Shown here: piece after piece, positions 1-12,187 of the stretch
Numbering within the stretch: position 1 is the stretch's first letter
How the letters are laid out: each line of letters starts with the position of its first letter
Assembly: GCA_021464245.1 (NCBI GenBank)
Contig: JADCRB010000040.1
Location: 513,840 to 577,839 of the forward strand
From: Carallia brachiata
Lineage: Eukaryota; Streptophyta; Magnoliopsida; Malpighiales; Rhizophoraceae
DNA length: 64,000 nt
Reading direction: 5' to 3'
Made by a program: the position numbers and the translations under genes
Notes under the pieces: generated by a model
Seen by the model: the letters and a program-made list of their open reading frames with translations, nothing else
Databases searched by the model: none
Told to the model about the DNA's origin: nothing

Positions 1-474
1 TGTTCAATTATGGACAAGAAAAATATCAATCTATTAAGAGTCTAAAACATATTAATTTTCCAACTTATTCGGTCCGACTTGAGGTGGCTTGTGTTTACAA
101 GATATGTGTGATGTGTGAATTTAGCAATCAAAAGGTTGCCATTGTCAAAGGTAAAATTAGAATTGTGTCACCAAGACGGCAAACTTACTCAGCTCGTAGT
201 CCTAATAATTAATGATAAAATCAAGTTTTTATTGAACATAAATTGGAAAATTAATATGAAAAATCACGATTTTAAATAATGTACCCAAAAATATCAACTT
301 TCTGAGACTTTTTGTTATTCGGTCGCTAATTTTGTGTCATTCATTTTTTTTTTTTTTGTTTGTCTTTGTTTTGTAGAGATTAAGACTTTAATTTTAGACC
401 TGGAAGTCTGGAACTAAAAGAGGGGGTAATTATATGCCAAAACACGTGATTGATATGATTAAAAATTTAGAGAG
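1..474. other. Non-coding flank, nothing recognised
   Basis: AT-rich DNA with no open frame of useful length and no element end that I recognise. It may be the edge of a repeat that begins outside the window. Confidence 0.3.
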
Positions 475-970
475 TTAAATTTTTATTTCTCTTAATTTGA
501 AAAATTTTTAGATGGCAGAGAGATATATTAGGAGTTCTTCAAAAAGAGAATTACTTTTCCCTCCTCAAAAAGAAAAAAATATAGAGAAAACTAAAATTTG
601 AGTATTGTTTTCTTTAATTTCCTTTCCAAGAAAACAGGGAAATTTAGGAGTTTTTTATTTTTTTTTATTTTATTTCTCTTCACGTGACAGAAAGAGAAAT
701 GTTGAAGATATTAAGAAAAATTTTCATATGGCAAAGAAATATATTAGGGGTTTTTTTTTTCATATGGCAGAGAGATATATTAGGGGTTCTTCAAAAAGAG
801 AATTATTTTTTTTTCCCTATTCAAGAAGGAAAAATATAAAGAAAATTAAATTTTGAGTTTTTTTTCTTTATTTTCCTTTCCAAGAAAATAGAAAGGGAAA
901 TTTAGGAGAAGTTCTTTTATTTTATTTCTCTTAATTTGAAAAAAAAAAAACCATATGGGAGAGAAAGAAA
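475..970. repeat. Degenerate T-rich tandem repeat
   Basis: The string ATGGCAGAGAGATATATTAG followed by GAGTTCTTCAAAAAGAGAAT occurs near 513 and again near 763. A partial copy lies near 728 and a decayed one near 950. The stretch TTAATTTGAAAAA that precedes the motif at 495 recurs at 931. The period is about 220-250 bp. The one open frame here (605-856) is rich in F, K and R and reads through the repeat, so I do not take it as a gene. The following 640 bp are T/A-rich with no feature seen. Confidence 0.55.
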
Positions 971-1760
971 AGTTCAGGACTTTCTCTCAGGTTTCGTTTT
1001 ATATATGTAACTAGTATTAGACTACATAGGTTTTTCATATTTGTTAACAGATTTTTTATTTGTATTTTATTAAAAAGAAAAATATAAAAGAAACTCAAAT
1101 GTTGGCAAAGTTTGTTTTATAGTTAATTAGATTTGGAAAATAGTTAGTTAATTAATTTGAATTTATGAATTTTTTTTTACTATTTTTAAAACCAAAAACA
1201 AAATTTTTGTTTTCTTCTTAAAAAAAAAAAAAGAGGAAAGGATTCAGGAGAAGTTCTTTAAGGACACTTGAGAGGAGTTCTTTTTCTTTTTTCTTAAAAA
1301 ATAAATAATAGGTGAATTTGAAAGTTCATTTTTTCTTTTTTCTTTCATGTAAAGGAGGATTTGAGAATATTTTTTTTCTTTTTTCTCTTTTATTTTCATT
1401 AATTAGGAAATTTTATAATTATGAAAATTCAATTACAATCAAAGCAAGGTTCTATAAATCATAGAATCCTTATTTTATGAATCTATATTGATTGATTTAC
1501 TTAGATTTTAATCAAATTTTTATAATTATAAGATATTTTCAAAGAGAAATTACGTCCCTTTATAATATACCTGTATACATGTTTCTAATCAGCCTTTGTT
1601 TGTGCTGTACGGTGGTAAGTGTGAATTTAATTTACAATTTTTGGAAAAATTTAATTTTTATCTACAGCATATCCTTATTTTTGGCAACTTTTGATTGTTT
1701 CCCAAAGCACAGTTCAAAGACTATTTTATTTACAACAAAAAAACAAAAATATGAAAGGGG

Positions 1761-4630
1761 TGCCTAATTGCTTTATTCTTATCATATTAATCACATTTGC
1801 AATTTGCTTTCTATATGGAGCATTGACAAGTCTCATGATAGGTTTCTAATTTTAACCATAAATTGTTGTAGTCTCCGCAAATTTTAAAGGAAATAATAGA
1901 AGAAGTCTATTCAATAATTTTGCAGAGGGAAGTTTCTCAAATCATGAGTTAAAGGCAAAATTTTTGTACTCTTTTTTTTTTTGCAACCAGAAGATTAAAA
2001 TATACAATTTAATTGAAACATATAATTTATAAGATTCAAATTGTAAGATAGTTTATTATAAAATAAAGTAAAATTATTAATTTATGTTTTGTTAATAATG
2101 AAATATTTGAAGGCTACTTCGAAAGAAATTTAATTAGTAATAAAATAAGAAACATTGTAATTAAATTAAAAATTGGTCAATAGTTAAATGTTCACAATCT
2201 TGTATTTTAAATTGAGCATGGCTTTTAATCCAATTATATTGGATGTCGCTGTCCTTATCTCGTTCAATTGCTTATATGCAAGAGATGCTTACTTGCAAAA
2301 TTTTCATACCCTCTAATTGTATTATGTACATGAATGATTTAAAATTTAACTAACATTATGACATTCCTACATGAATCATTACATAAGGAAATAGAAATGC
2401 TAATAAATTCACATTCTAATTAGAATATTAATTTTTTGAAAAAAAGCCTGAAATGTGAACAACATGATTTTACGGTTATTGCCAGTACAGAATTTACTTA
2501 CACATGTGTGCTCAAATGATGATTTTGACACTTCTACACTTCTATAGGCTTCTTATGCAATTGCTTATCTATGCGCTGCATAAAAGTTTTTCGAGATAAT
2601 ATGTAAAATTATCAAACAATTTTAATGTTACCAACTTTAATTGAACTTTGCAGTTTAAAAGTAATCAATGTGTTTGCCTTTTTGACTGGATTTTATTTCC
2701 TTTTAAGGTGTTGTTCCATACAGTAATGATAAATATCTTAAAGTCCGTATATGAAATATTTCAAAATGTATAATTATAAAAAAAATTATTAATTTTTTTA
2801 ACACCGTTTAATAAAAAAAGAAAAAAATTGATGAATTTTTTCATAATTATAAATTTTGAATATTTTATGATACGGTTTTAGAGATATTTATCATTACTCT
2901 ATTTCATATAAAGAATAAAATTTCATTTATTATCTACCATACATTATCTTATATAATTAGTGATTTTCTGTCGTGATTAAACGTTAATCTAAGGTAGTTA
3001 TGGGAAGCCCAACCTAAAAAATGGTAGCTATGGTTAGTCTTAATTAAGAAATAAGGCAATTGTCTTTTTTTTTTTTGAGCTTAGAAATAAGGTAGTTGTC
3101 TTGGAAGTGATTCATTATGCAAATTTTTATGGCAAATAAAAGTCTAGCATTTTTTTTTATTTCTGTTTTTTTTTTTTTGGTAAGTCTCTTTGCATTTTTT
3201 AAAATGAGTATGTTAAAATTGTACTTAAGGGCAAATGAATGAAAGGGTTTATAGAAACAGGAGATTTATCCCATGTTTTGTACTTATGATTCATTAAGAA
3301 TTTTAATATATATGTAGGGTACAAAAAGCTATTTAGGCGGCTCAAATAGAGTGAAGAAAATAGTCGCTCTTGCATATTCTCTTTGATCAACGCCTTTTTC
3401 TAATAATTTTGTCATCGGTTTTTTTTTTAATTAGTTGACTTCAACTGAAACTTTAACTCTCCATCGTGTTCTACAAGACCTAAGCACTTGAAGAACTAAT
3501 GTAGTATATAAAAACTAAAACTATGTTTATGGAGTCTTCATTGAATTTAAATTAACGTTGTTATTTATAGGCTTAATGTATAAATAAACCTTAAATTTTG
3601 AAATTTTCACAAATGAAACAGGACATTTAATGAACAAAAAATGTTCCATAGGATTTTTGTTTTTCAAATCTAACTTAGCCTCAAATCATACAACATAAAT
3701 TATTAGAACGCAAATTATGCCAAGTTAAAATAGTGAAATTGATGACGTAGAATAAAGACAAAAGTAAAACTTATGCAATTTAGATGATTCGAATTGGGTC
3801 ACTAAATTAGAAGTCTAAGCCAAATTATCCATATTATGCTTAACTCACTAAACTCCAATTTATTGATCCTAATATAGGTTTCTTTTTTTTTTTAAGAAAA
3901 CGTAAAAGATCATCTTCGTTTAACTTATATTAGCTAGCATCATATGCAATTAACAAAAAATGCACAATAAAAGAAAAGGAATAACCCTAATTGAGAAAAT
4001 AAAATCAACTTTTCATGTCTACTCACTTCATTAAACGTGGAGTAAATATAGAAAATATCGCGTAAAACTTATTTCATTTAAAATACGTGAACAATCTTGG
4101 TTTTATCCACTTGAAGAGAAATATATAATCAATGTAGTTAGCTTATAAGGTAAATTTCATTTCCCTTTCAAGTTTTATTCTAAATAAAGAGCAACATTTA
4201 GTCTATCAACGAACTACCAAAAAATGATTGTGGAGCTGACATCGCTTTTTTCTTTATTTTATGGTAAACCGCTAATCGAATTGAAATTCATTTTTGCGTG
4301 GGGATATTATTGTATCATACAAAATTGTGATTGTTAATGTGCATAAGGACAAATTTTGTTTTTCTTTCTTGATTCCTAACATTTACATTTTAAATGCTCC
4401 ATATTATGCCATTAGGTTCTTAGATTCTAATTTATTCTTTCTCAAGTACGATTTGTTCATTGTATATTTCGTTTCTCTAGAAGACATGAATTGTTCAATT
4501 TATAACTTTTTGGAAAATTTTAATTTTTATCTACGATATATCCTTATTTTTGATAACTTTTCATGGTTTTCCTAAAGCATAGTCCAAAGACTATCTTATT
4601 TGCAACAAAAAAACAGAAAGATAAAAGCGG
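1761..4630. repeat. Array unit A
   Basis: First unit, counted from the TGCCTAATTG anchor. It is the longest copy and keeps a segment of about 640 bp (roughly 3190-3850) that unit B has lost. It lacks the TATA-containing block seen in the other three units. Homology to the other units extends upstream of the anchor to about 1615 and then stops, which marks the left edge of the array. Confidence 0.7.
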
Positions 4631-4743
4631 TGCCTAATTGTTTTATTCCTGTCATCTTAAATCACATTTGCAATTTGCCTTTTTTATGGAGCATTGATAA
4701 GTCTCACGATAAGTTTCTAATTTTAACTATTAGCTACTATAGT

Positions 4744-6765
4744 TGATTGGGTAAATTCTGCAAGTACACAGAGCCAACCGTAGTAATAAAAATCTTGACG
4801 AGCACTCCAAGTATTAAACCTACAGGGAACAGAATTAATTATGATTTGTGAAACTAATTAAACTAAAACTAAATTAAAATTAAAGTCCAAATATGAAATC
4901 GATTTGAAAAACTAATTAAAAGCAATTAAATAACAAATTTTAATTAATTAAAAACTAACAAACGAAATTGATTCAAAATTAATTCAAAATTTTGACACAA
5001 TCAAAAGATTTACTTCTATGGTAGCTAGTTATAACATCATCAATTAATTCAAAATAGATAAATCAAATTCAAGTCTTCAATAGATAATAATATTAATCCA
5101 AAAAATAAAAAGTCATTCATAAAAACTAAGTAATTTAATCCCCCAAGTTAGACTATATCCTTCACCTTTGCTTGGGGTTTTAGTCTACCATGCTAAACAC
5201 CATAAAAACAATGATGTTCAATTGATAAAAAGTCATAAAGAGAGAGAAAGAGAAAGAAAACTCTGTGTAGACGATAGATAGTGAAAAGCCTTAGCTTCTA
5301 TCTTCGCATTTCTTGCTTCATCTCCTTTTTTCAACTTCTTCGCATTTCTTGTGTCATCTCTTTTTTAAACTTTGTTTTGCCTTCTAAAACGTGTATAATA
5401 CTCCAAAAGAACATCCTCTAACTTTTACCCACATTTTGTATGTATAGCTTTGAAAGGGTTGTAGGTAAAGGACTTAAAAATTCAAGTCAGAGTGGAATAA
5501 GGGGGGTATTTGGTTTTGTTTTTGGAGTTGCTGTTGCTGTTACTTTTTTTAAAAGTAAGGAGTTGGGATGTTTGGTTAAAAAAAAAAATAGCAGCTGATT
5601 GCTAATAGAAGCCCCCAATAGCAACTGATATAAAAAGTAACGACAAATTACTTTTTATTTTGATCAGCAACTGGTAAAAAGCAAAATTACAAAAGTGAAC
5701 TTCTTAGTAAAACATGCAACAGCATTGCAGTACAAACTTCCAAAATTACAAAGGGCAATGCAATCCAATAGTAATGCACGTGCCACTTTTACAATGTACA
5801 GTGGGCAAAGGAAATCAATAGGGCATGCCACATGTAAAAATAATAAATTAATATTATCTTATTTATAAATATTATTTTATACAATAAAAATAATATTATT
5901 TTAATAAATATACATAATTTCCATTTTTTGTTTTTTTATTTGTTATTGTGTCAATGATAACCTACACAGTAAAAATAATAATGTTATTTTAAACGGTAAT
6001 TTGTAGAGTAAAAATAATAGTTATAAATATAATAATATTTATTATAAATTGTAATTCATCTTTATATCACACATTTAATAGAATTTTACTTATGAATACA
6101 AAAGATTCTTCGTAAGATTAGTTCAAATTAACATAAGGTTAAAAAAAATTATCTATTATAATAAAACAAAAACAAAATTTCTAAAATGGTCATTTTATTA
6201 TTTAGTCAGCATTAATTAGTGTTAATTTAACCAAAATGCTATGATTTTATTTTATTCATCAACAATAGTAATAAGCAATAGCAATTAACAAATCAGTAAC
6301 AATAATTAATAATCAGTATCAGCAGCAGCAATAATGAATAGCAAAACGAAACACCCCCAAGGATTTTAAAATTCTGAATAGTTTTAACCCTTTGAATTTT
6401 GACCCAATTTTGACAATCTTTTAAGAAGAAGCTAAATTTGGTCAAAACAGCAAAATTGTAGTCCTATCTTTTACCTTTGATTTGGTTCAAGAATTGTACA
6501 ATTCCGACTTATATAAAGAAAGTTATGGCCGAAACTGAACAGTGCACAAAGCTTGAAAAATTGCCCAAGTTGAACTAAACTGGTGCCTGATTACTTTTTT
6601 TTGTATCAATTTGACCTACAAAATATAAAATAGCAAATAAAAGTGGAATTCACCTATAAACATAATATTTGCATAAATAAATATCAAATTAAATACAAAA
6701 GATCACGTGAATTCACCGATAAACATAATATGTACGTAATTCCTATGCAAACATTGGACCTATCA
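4744..6765 (-). repeat. 3' LTR of the minus-strand element (LTR-A)
   Basis: On the minus strand it starts TGATAGGTCC and ends CCCAATCA. It aligns with 12188-13536 along its length, except for an 857-bp MITE insertion (5502-6358), a loss of about 260-280 bp near 4970 relative to LTR-B, and a short local duplication near 6640-6720. Its size is 2022 bp, or about 1.16 kb without the MITE. Confidence 0.85.
5502..6358. mobile_element. Harbinger-like MITE inside the 3' LTR
   Basis: Terminal inverted repeats are GGGGGTATTTGGTTTTG at the left and, read on the other strand, GGGGGTGTTTCGTTTTG at the right. The trinucleotide AAG flanks both ends (5499-5501 and 6359-6361). The paired LTR-B has the empty site GAATAAGGATTCC near 13160, which confirms the boundaries. 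There is no transposase frame. A 3-bp duplication and GGGG..GTTTGG ends are typical of PIF/Harbinger (Tourist-type) elements. AAG is not their usual target, so the superfamily is an inference. Confidence 0.8.
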
Positions 6766-6780
6766 AATTCCCCCATACTT
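6766..6780 (-). other. Polypurine tract of the minus-strand element
   Basis: On the minus strand, AAGTATGGGGGAATT lies directly before the TGATAGG start of the 3' LTR. It is preceded by a hairpin-forming TTGCTTG-AGGA-CAAGTAA (6787-6804). Confidence 0.8.
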
Positions 6781-6804
6781 GAACTATTACTTGTCCTCAA
6801 GCAA

Positions 6805-9470
6805 TCACACATCAAAAGATCACATGACCTTCACCAAAACTCCTTCCAAATTGAATTCTCCAAATAATGCCTCATTAATACAATACAAAAGCAATCCAAA
6901 GCCATCATTCAACACTTCACTAATTAATTCAATCAATAGTCCTTCTCCACCACAAAACAAATTTTAAACAATTAATCGCGTGCATGAACCTTTTATTGAT
7001 TAAAGATAACACTTAACTACCTTCATGTAAAAAATAATTGTACACATGCATTTAAAGTCTAATAACAAAAATTATTTTCTTTTTGAAAATACACAACCAC
7101 AGTGGGATCAATAGGAATTTATTATTTCAAAATTTTTTTCTTTTTTTCTTTTGATATCGATTATTGTATTAGAGGCTCTAATATTTTTTTTTCTAAATAC
7201 TCACTTGTTTTTTTACACCAATACCATCACTTGTGGTGTCAATACTCGATTACTACTTCACAGGCAAGATTTTAGAGTGCTTTGTATATTCATAATTCAA
7301 ACTACCTTTTGACATAAAGATGTTGTAATGCTGATTCAAAATTACTTAGTAACTTAAAACAGTGGAGCAGATAACTTATTAACTTCAAGTCTCATTTTTT
7401 TCCCGCTAAATCATATCCCCCAAAAAAAATTTTAAAACAAGAGAAGATAATATTTGTTCAAGTGCTTTAAATGATAAAGATTACATAAAGATCTTTAAAG
7501 GATAAGATCCCTCTCTCTAAAGGGTCATCACACAACTTTAAAAATTTAATTGGAAAAAAAAAAATTTAAGTGGAGAACAAGTTCACCATTAACCATCTCT
7601 AACTAGCTAATTAAATAATGCTTAAAGACCACTTTGCATGCATTAGTACTATTATTGGCATTCAAAAATTTAACCGAATTCAATTGAAACTGCAAGCACA
7701 CACCAAAATTAGTACCAAAAATTCAAAATTAACCTCTCCCCCACACTTATCCAACATTGTATCAGTGTTGCGGTAACAACATAAAATAAGAGAAAAGAAA
7801 GCGAAACTACCTAAGTTAATGCACAATTGTTCGCAACGGTATACTTTCTTTACTCACTTGTCAATTGGATAGGAATCGCAATAGCTACAAAAATTAGGAG
7901 AGAAATGATACAATAAGTGTATAGAGAGCATAGAAGACATCACATGTCCATATGGAAAATTCTAGTCCTACTCAACTAGTTTTATGCAGTACAAAAGAGA
8001 GATCAATAAAACGGTCAAAAAAAAAAAAAAACCACATAGCAAAAGAACACCCCCAAACTTAACTCAAACTATTATCTCAGTTGAATTGCAACAAGTCTAA
8101 TTAATTACAATACCCAATTATTCATGAAAGTAAAAAATACAAAATTGAATAAAATTCTAACCCGTAGCTCAATAGAAGTATGCACCAAAAACTAATCATT
8201 GATTACAAGTTTTGAACAATTTCTCAAATTAATTTTAAAACATGAAAAAATAAACCCAAGGTGATTTTACAATTTTTAAAAATTAAGCTGATAAAAAATA
8301 GAGGATGGTATGGGTAATAAAAAAAATAAAGGGTGATGAAAATAAAGGGGTTATGGGTAGTTAAAAAAAAAAGTGGGTATGTCAAATTTTTAAAAAAATA
8401 TTGGGTGGTTGAAGGATTTAGAATATGAGGACTGGAGTTTGTAGAGAAAAGAATTGTTGAGTTTTTGATAAAAGAAAAAGAAAAAAAAAAAAATAATTAA
8501 TGAATAAAAGATAGAATAAAATAAATTAAAAAAAAAGAGAATGAGAGAGAGAAAAAGAGAGAAGGAGTAGAACAAGACAAAAAGAAAGAATAAAGTAAAA
8601 GGAAAGAGAAGAAAGAGACAAAAAGTATGAGGGAGAGGAAAGAGAGTGTCAGAAAAGTAATTTTTTTTTTAAAAAGCTAGAGTTGGCCGAGGTTGACGGA
8701 TCAACAAACCCAATTGACCCAGTCAACTTTTCTTTGTCTTCTTATTTTTTAATGGTTTCTTGAGGTGGCTCGACCCTCAATCGGACCATGCCCGAGGCCC
8801 GACACTGTTCCCCGGGGTGGTCCGAGGCTAGACTACCTTTGTTTTTTTATTGCAAACCATGCAAACCCCACCGCACTTTTTTTTGTTTCAAACCCCTTTA
8901 ACTAACACCCAAATTTTTTTTTCTTCTTTCAGATAATTATTCAAATCCAATTTTTCTAATTTCCTAATATCAATCCAATTCACTTGAAGCTCTAAGTTTG
9001 TGTCATTCAACCAAAAATAAATGAATGAGAGTTCAAAAACATTAAAAATTAGTGCGAAAATTGCAAAAATTTTTAAAGCCTAGTAATCAAATAAGATAAT
9101 TATGCACTCAAAATTCAACAAATATTCTTATATCAAAATTTGCAAACATTGAGCACAAAATTATTAAGCAAACAAAAATATTGCTAAGTCCAAATTTCAC
9201 CCCCACATTTTAGAATAAAATGCATCCAAAAATTAAAACGAAAGGTGAGGTAAGAAAAAAAAAAAAAACTCCCTGGTTAATGATCGATTTGGATGTTCTT
9301 TTTTAAAGATTGTGACTATGCCTTGATATTTCTAATGGATTTCCAAAAAGAACAAAAGAAAAATAAGAAGTACAGCGAAATAAAATCTAAAAATTGAAAA
9401 TATTAAAATAAAGATTAGGTTGTCTCCAAATAAGCGCTTGATTTAACGTCTGTAGCTGGACGTCCTTTCG
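6805..9470 (-). other. Non-coding 3' internal region of the minus-strand element
   Basis: This stretch lies between the integrase tail and the polypurine tract. It holds no credible open frame. Segments match the plus-strand copy at 26500-28790 in the same order, including two further purine tracts: 7734-7749 (CTCTCCCCCACACTTA on the plus strand) and 9199-9212 (CACCCCCACATTTTA region). A GC-richer block at about 8690-8840 contains repeated CCGAGG and CGACC motifs. Confidence 0.7.
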
Positions 9471-9475
9471 TTAAG

Positions 9476-9757
9476 CTAAAGAGGATGATCACTAGGAAGA
9501 TGAGGCCTTAAATTGCCTCCATTGACCTTGATCACCCCAGACTTCTCGCTCCAGATATCAATTGCCCTTTGGGGGTATACCTTGCAAACTATGAACAGTC
9601 CCAACAAGCATTTATTCTTACATTTCCAAAGGTATGCCACACAGTAAGCATCGTAGAGGAGCACCGTCTGTCTTTCCTTGAAGTCACCTTCCAAAAGCTT
9701 ATTCTTCATAGGAAGAGAAGGTTGATTGAACTTCAAAGTATCCGACTTTGCAATTGA
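9476..9757 (-). pseudogene. Integrase C-terminal tail, remnant
   Basis: The minus-strand translation contains FNQPSLPM, FKERQTVLLYDAY, RAIDIWSEKSGVIKV and NGGNLRPH. It matches, residue by residue over most of its length, the plus-strand copy at 26236-26502. This is the segment that follows the catalytic core in Ty3/gypsy integrases (the usual VLLY...AVDI...FKVNG..LKHY pattern). The core with its HHCC and DDE motifs is missing. The protease lies only about 300 bp upstream. Confidence 0.7.
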
Positions 9758-10058
9758 AGGTATTGGGCTCGGATTTACTATATCAACATCTCCCAGAGGA
9801 TGTTTATCATATTCTATCTTTGGGTCATTTTTATATTAGTGTTTGTGCTCTTTGGGTCTTTATTGGTTTGCTTTGATGTTTCTACCAGGAAGCATAAATC
9901 CTTTATGATGGACTCTTCAATGCTTTGAACACATTGAATACATGCTCCTTCTTGTCTACCCAGAATGTCAGCTTTCCTTACTTCACATCAATAAGTTCCT
10001 TACCAATGAATGGCCACCTTAGGATAATTGGGATGTCAAAACCTTATCATCTCAAGAA

Positions 10059-10600
10059 TTAGTAGTCTATAGGAAAATAAAAATTTTCCATCTTTACCAA
10101 CACATCCTCAATGATTCTAATCAGATATTTCACTAATCTATCAGCTAATTGTAGGAACACTATGGTTGGCTTTAAGTCCTCTATACTTAACCTCTTGAAA
10201 AGAAATAAAGACATTAAATTAACACTTGCTTCTAAGTTACACAAATATCTTTCAATACTTATTTGACCAATAGACTAAGGTATAATAAAACTCTTTGGAT
10301 ACTTTAACTTTAGAAGTAGTTTATTTTGAATAATAACATTACACTCCTCAGTTAAGGCTACCGTAGCATGCTCCTCTAGCTTCCTCTTATTGAAGATAAT
10401 CTCTTTTAGAAATCTGGTATAGGCAAGTATCTGAGCTATCACTTTTACAAAAAGGATATTAATTTGAATCTTTTTGAGCATCTCTAGAAACTTTTGGAAG
10501 TTTTTCATCATCCCTCTTCTTAAGTTTTTGTGAAAATGATATAGGGGACATATTAGGCTTAACTGCAGGATGAGCAATAGATTTAGCTTCTTGGTTATTG
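10059..10600 (-). pseudogene. Gag-protease polyprotein remnant, protease part
   Basis: Two adjacent minus-strand frames match the intact frame at 24678-26201. The first (10577-10275) includes KIQINILFVKVIAQI and LEEHATVALTEEC. The second (10244-10059) includes CNLEASVNLM, where the plus-strand copy has CDLGASINLM. The catalytic motif Asp-Leu-Gly-Ala has therefore decayed to Asn-Leu-Glu-Ala, so it is inactive as well as frameshifted. Confidence 0.7.
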
Positions 10601-12010
10601 TCCTTCAGTTGTTATTTACCCTTTACCTCTTCTATAATGTAACTATCCTTAGAGTATTCTCCAACTAGCTTCTGCTCCTTAGTTTTATCGCTGGAGTCTC
10701 TATTTCTCTTCCACTCCATAAGGTAATGGCCGTAACATCCTCCTTTGGAGTTACCTCAATGTTACTAGACAATGTCCCTTAAGCTCTTCTAGACATTGCT
10801 CTAGCCAACTAACCCACTTGCACTTCCAATTTATGAATGGAGGCCCATTGATTCTCCTGATTATTCATTCTTTCCTCCATCTTGGACACATATTGCAGAA
10901 ACATGTCCTCCAATTGAGGCTTTTGCACCTAAGGTTGAGAGGATGGTTTTGAAATGGTTGCCTTTGTTGAAACCCTCATAGTGCATTAGATCTGCTCCTT
11001 TGCTCTTTCCAAGAAAAATTTGGGTGATTGCACCACCCCAGATTGTATGTGTTAGAATAGGGATCATTCCTTGGCTGCTTTATTACAAAGGTTCTAGTGT
11101 AATTAGCCTCCTCTATAGAAGGACTAGGCAAGTCATCATACGTGCAACCAACATCTATATGACCATAATTGCTACTATTAGAGTAAGGGTTCTTTGGTAT
11201 CGCAAAAGCTTCACTTGTTGGGTCAATTCTAGAACTTGTTGAGATAATTCATTGTAGATTGATAGCTTATGAACTACTGCTCTTCTTCCTCTAATTGACT
11301 TCTACTACGAATTGTTAGCCAGCACCTCATATATATCATAGACTTCATCAACGTTTTTGTCACCGACATAACTCCCAATAGTTGTATCAACCAATGTTTG
11401 TGAGGTAGCATTTCAGTCTATCATTGAAGAACTGCATTTAGAGTAACCTCGAGAATTGATGATGTGGGCATTGCATAAGCAACGTCTCATACCATTTCTA
11501 CGCCTTATAAAATAGTTCTCCCTCTATCTAAGAGAACGAGCTTATCTTACACCTCAAATCTGCAGTATTTTGTTGAGGATAGAATTTGTTCATGAACTTA
11601 TTATAGACATGCTCCCAAGTGACGAGTGATCCTTTAGGTATTTTAATGAGCTAGGTTTTAGCTTTATCCTTCATGTTGTAAGGATAACACTGCATCCTCA
11701 ACCCATTTTCTTGGTAGTCCTATAGAGAAAAAGCTTGAACCATGCTGTAAAACTCTCGAATGAAGGTTAAGGGGTCTTTATTAAGTATCCCATCGAAAGA
11801 TGGCAATATGTTGAAGTAGATGGTCTTCAACTTATAATTGCGAGCTCTCGTGCTTAACCAAATGCATGAAGGTTTGCACCAATGACAGGCCTTTGAGTAT
11901 CCTTTTTGATTGCTGGGGCCTAGGCATTGGCACCTGTAATAATTGCTCGATGTTTATTATTGTCGTCCAGTAGCAATGGATTGTTGTCCACTACCCATTG
12001 ATCAGCCATC
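10601..12010 (-). pseudogene. Gag remnant of the minus-strand element
   Basis: Read on the minus strand from about 12010, short in-frame blocks match the gag of the plus-strand copy. An example is the region around 11900 (DTQRPVIGA-like, then a block ending in RNYKLKT) compared with 24035-24115. Frame breaks are frequent and no start or continuous frame remains. An ATG-initiated frame at about 12010 would encode only a few dozen residues. Confidence 0.55.
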
Positions 12011-12162
12011 TCAAGTCCTTTGTATCTGTGAATTCAATTGAATTAAACTTGTACTCTTGGATCTCCATAGGTGTTTATACAACCTAAAAACACAATGGCT
12101 TAAAATTAAATAAAAATTAAAAAAAAAATAGAAATAAATAAAATAGTGCAAATCTAAATTCA

Positions 12163-12187
12163 AGCTCCATTCCTTGCGCCAAAAATT
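12163..12187 (-). other. Damaged primer-binding site
   Basis: Just inside the 5' LTR the minus strand reads TTGGCGCAAGGAATGGAGC. The plus-strand copy has TGGCGCCGTTGCCGGGGA, complementary to a tRNA-Asp 3' end, followed by ACGGAGC. The simplest reading is that about 10 bases have been lost from the middle of the primer site. Confidence 0.6.

Noticed and set aside
605..856. 83-codon plus frame near the left edge
   Set aside because: Reads through a T-rich tandem repeat; the composition is that of the repeat.
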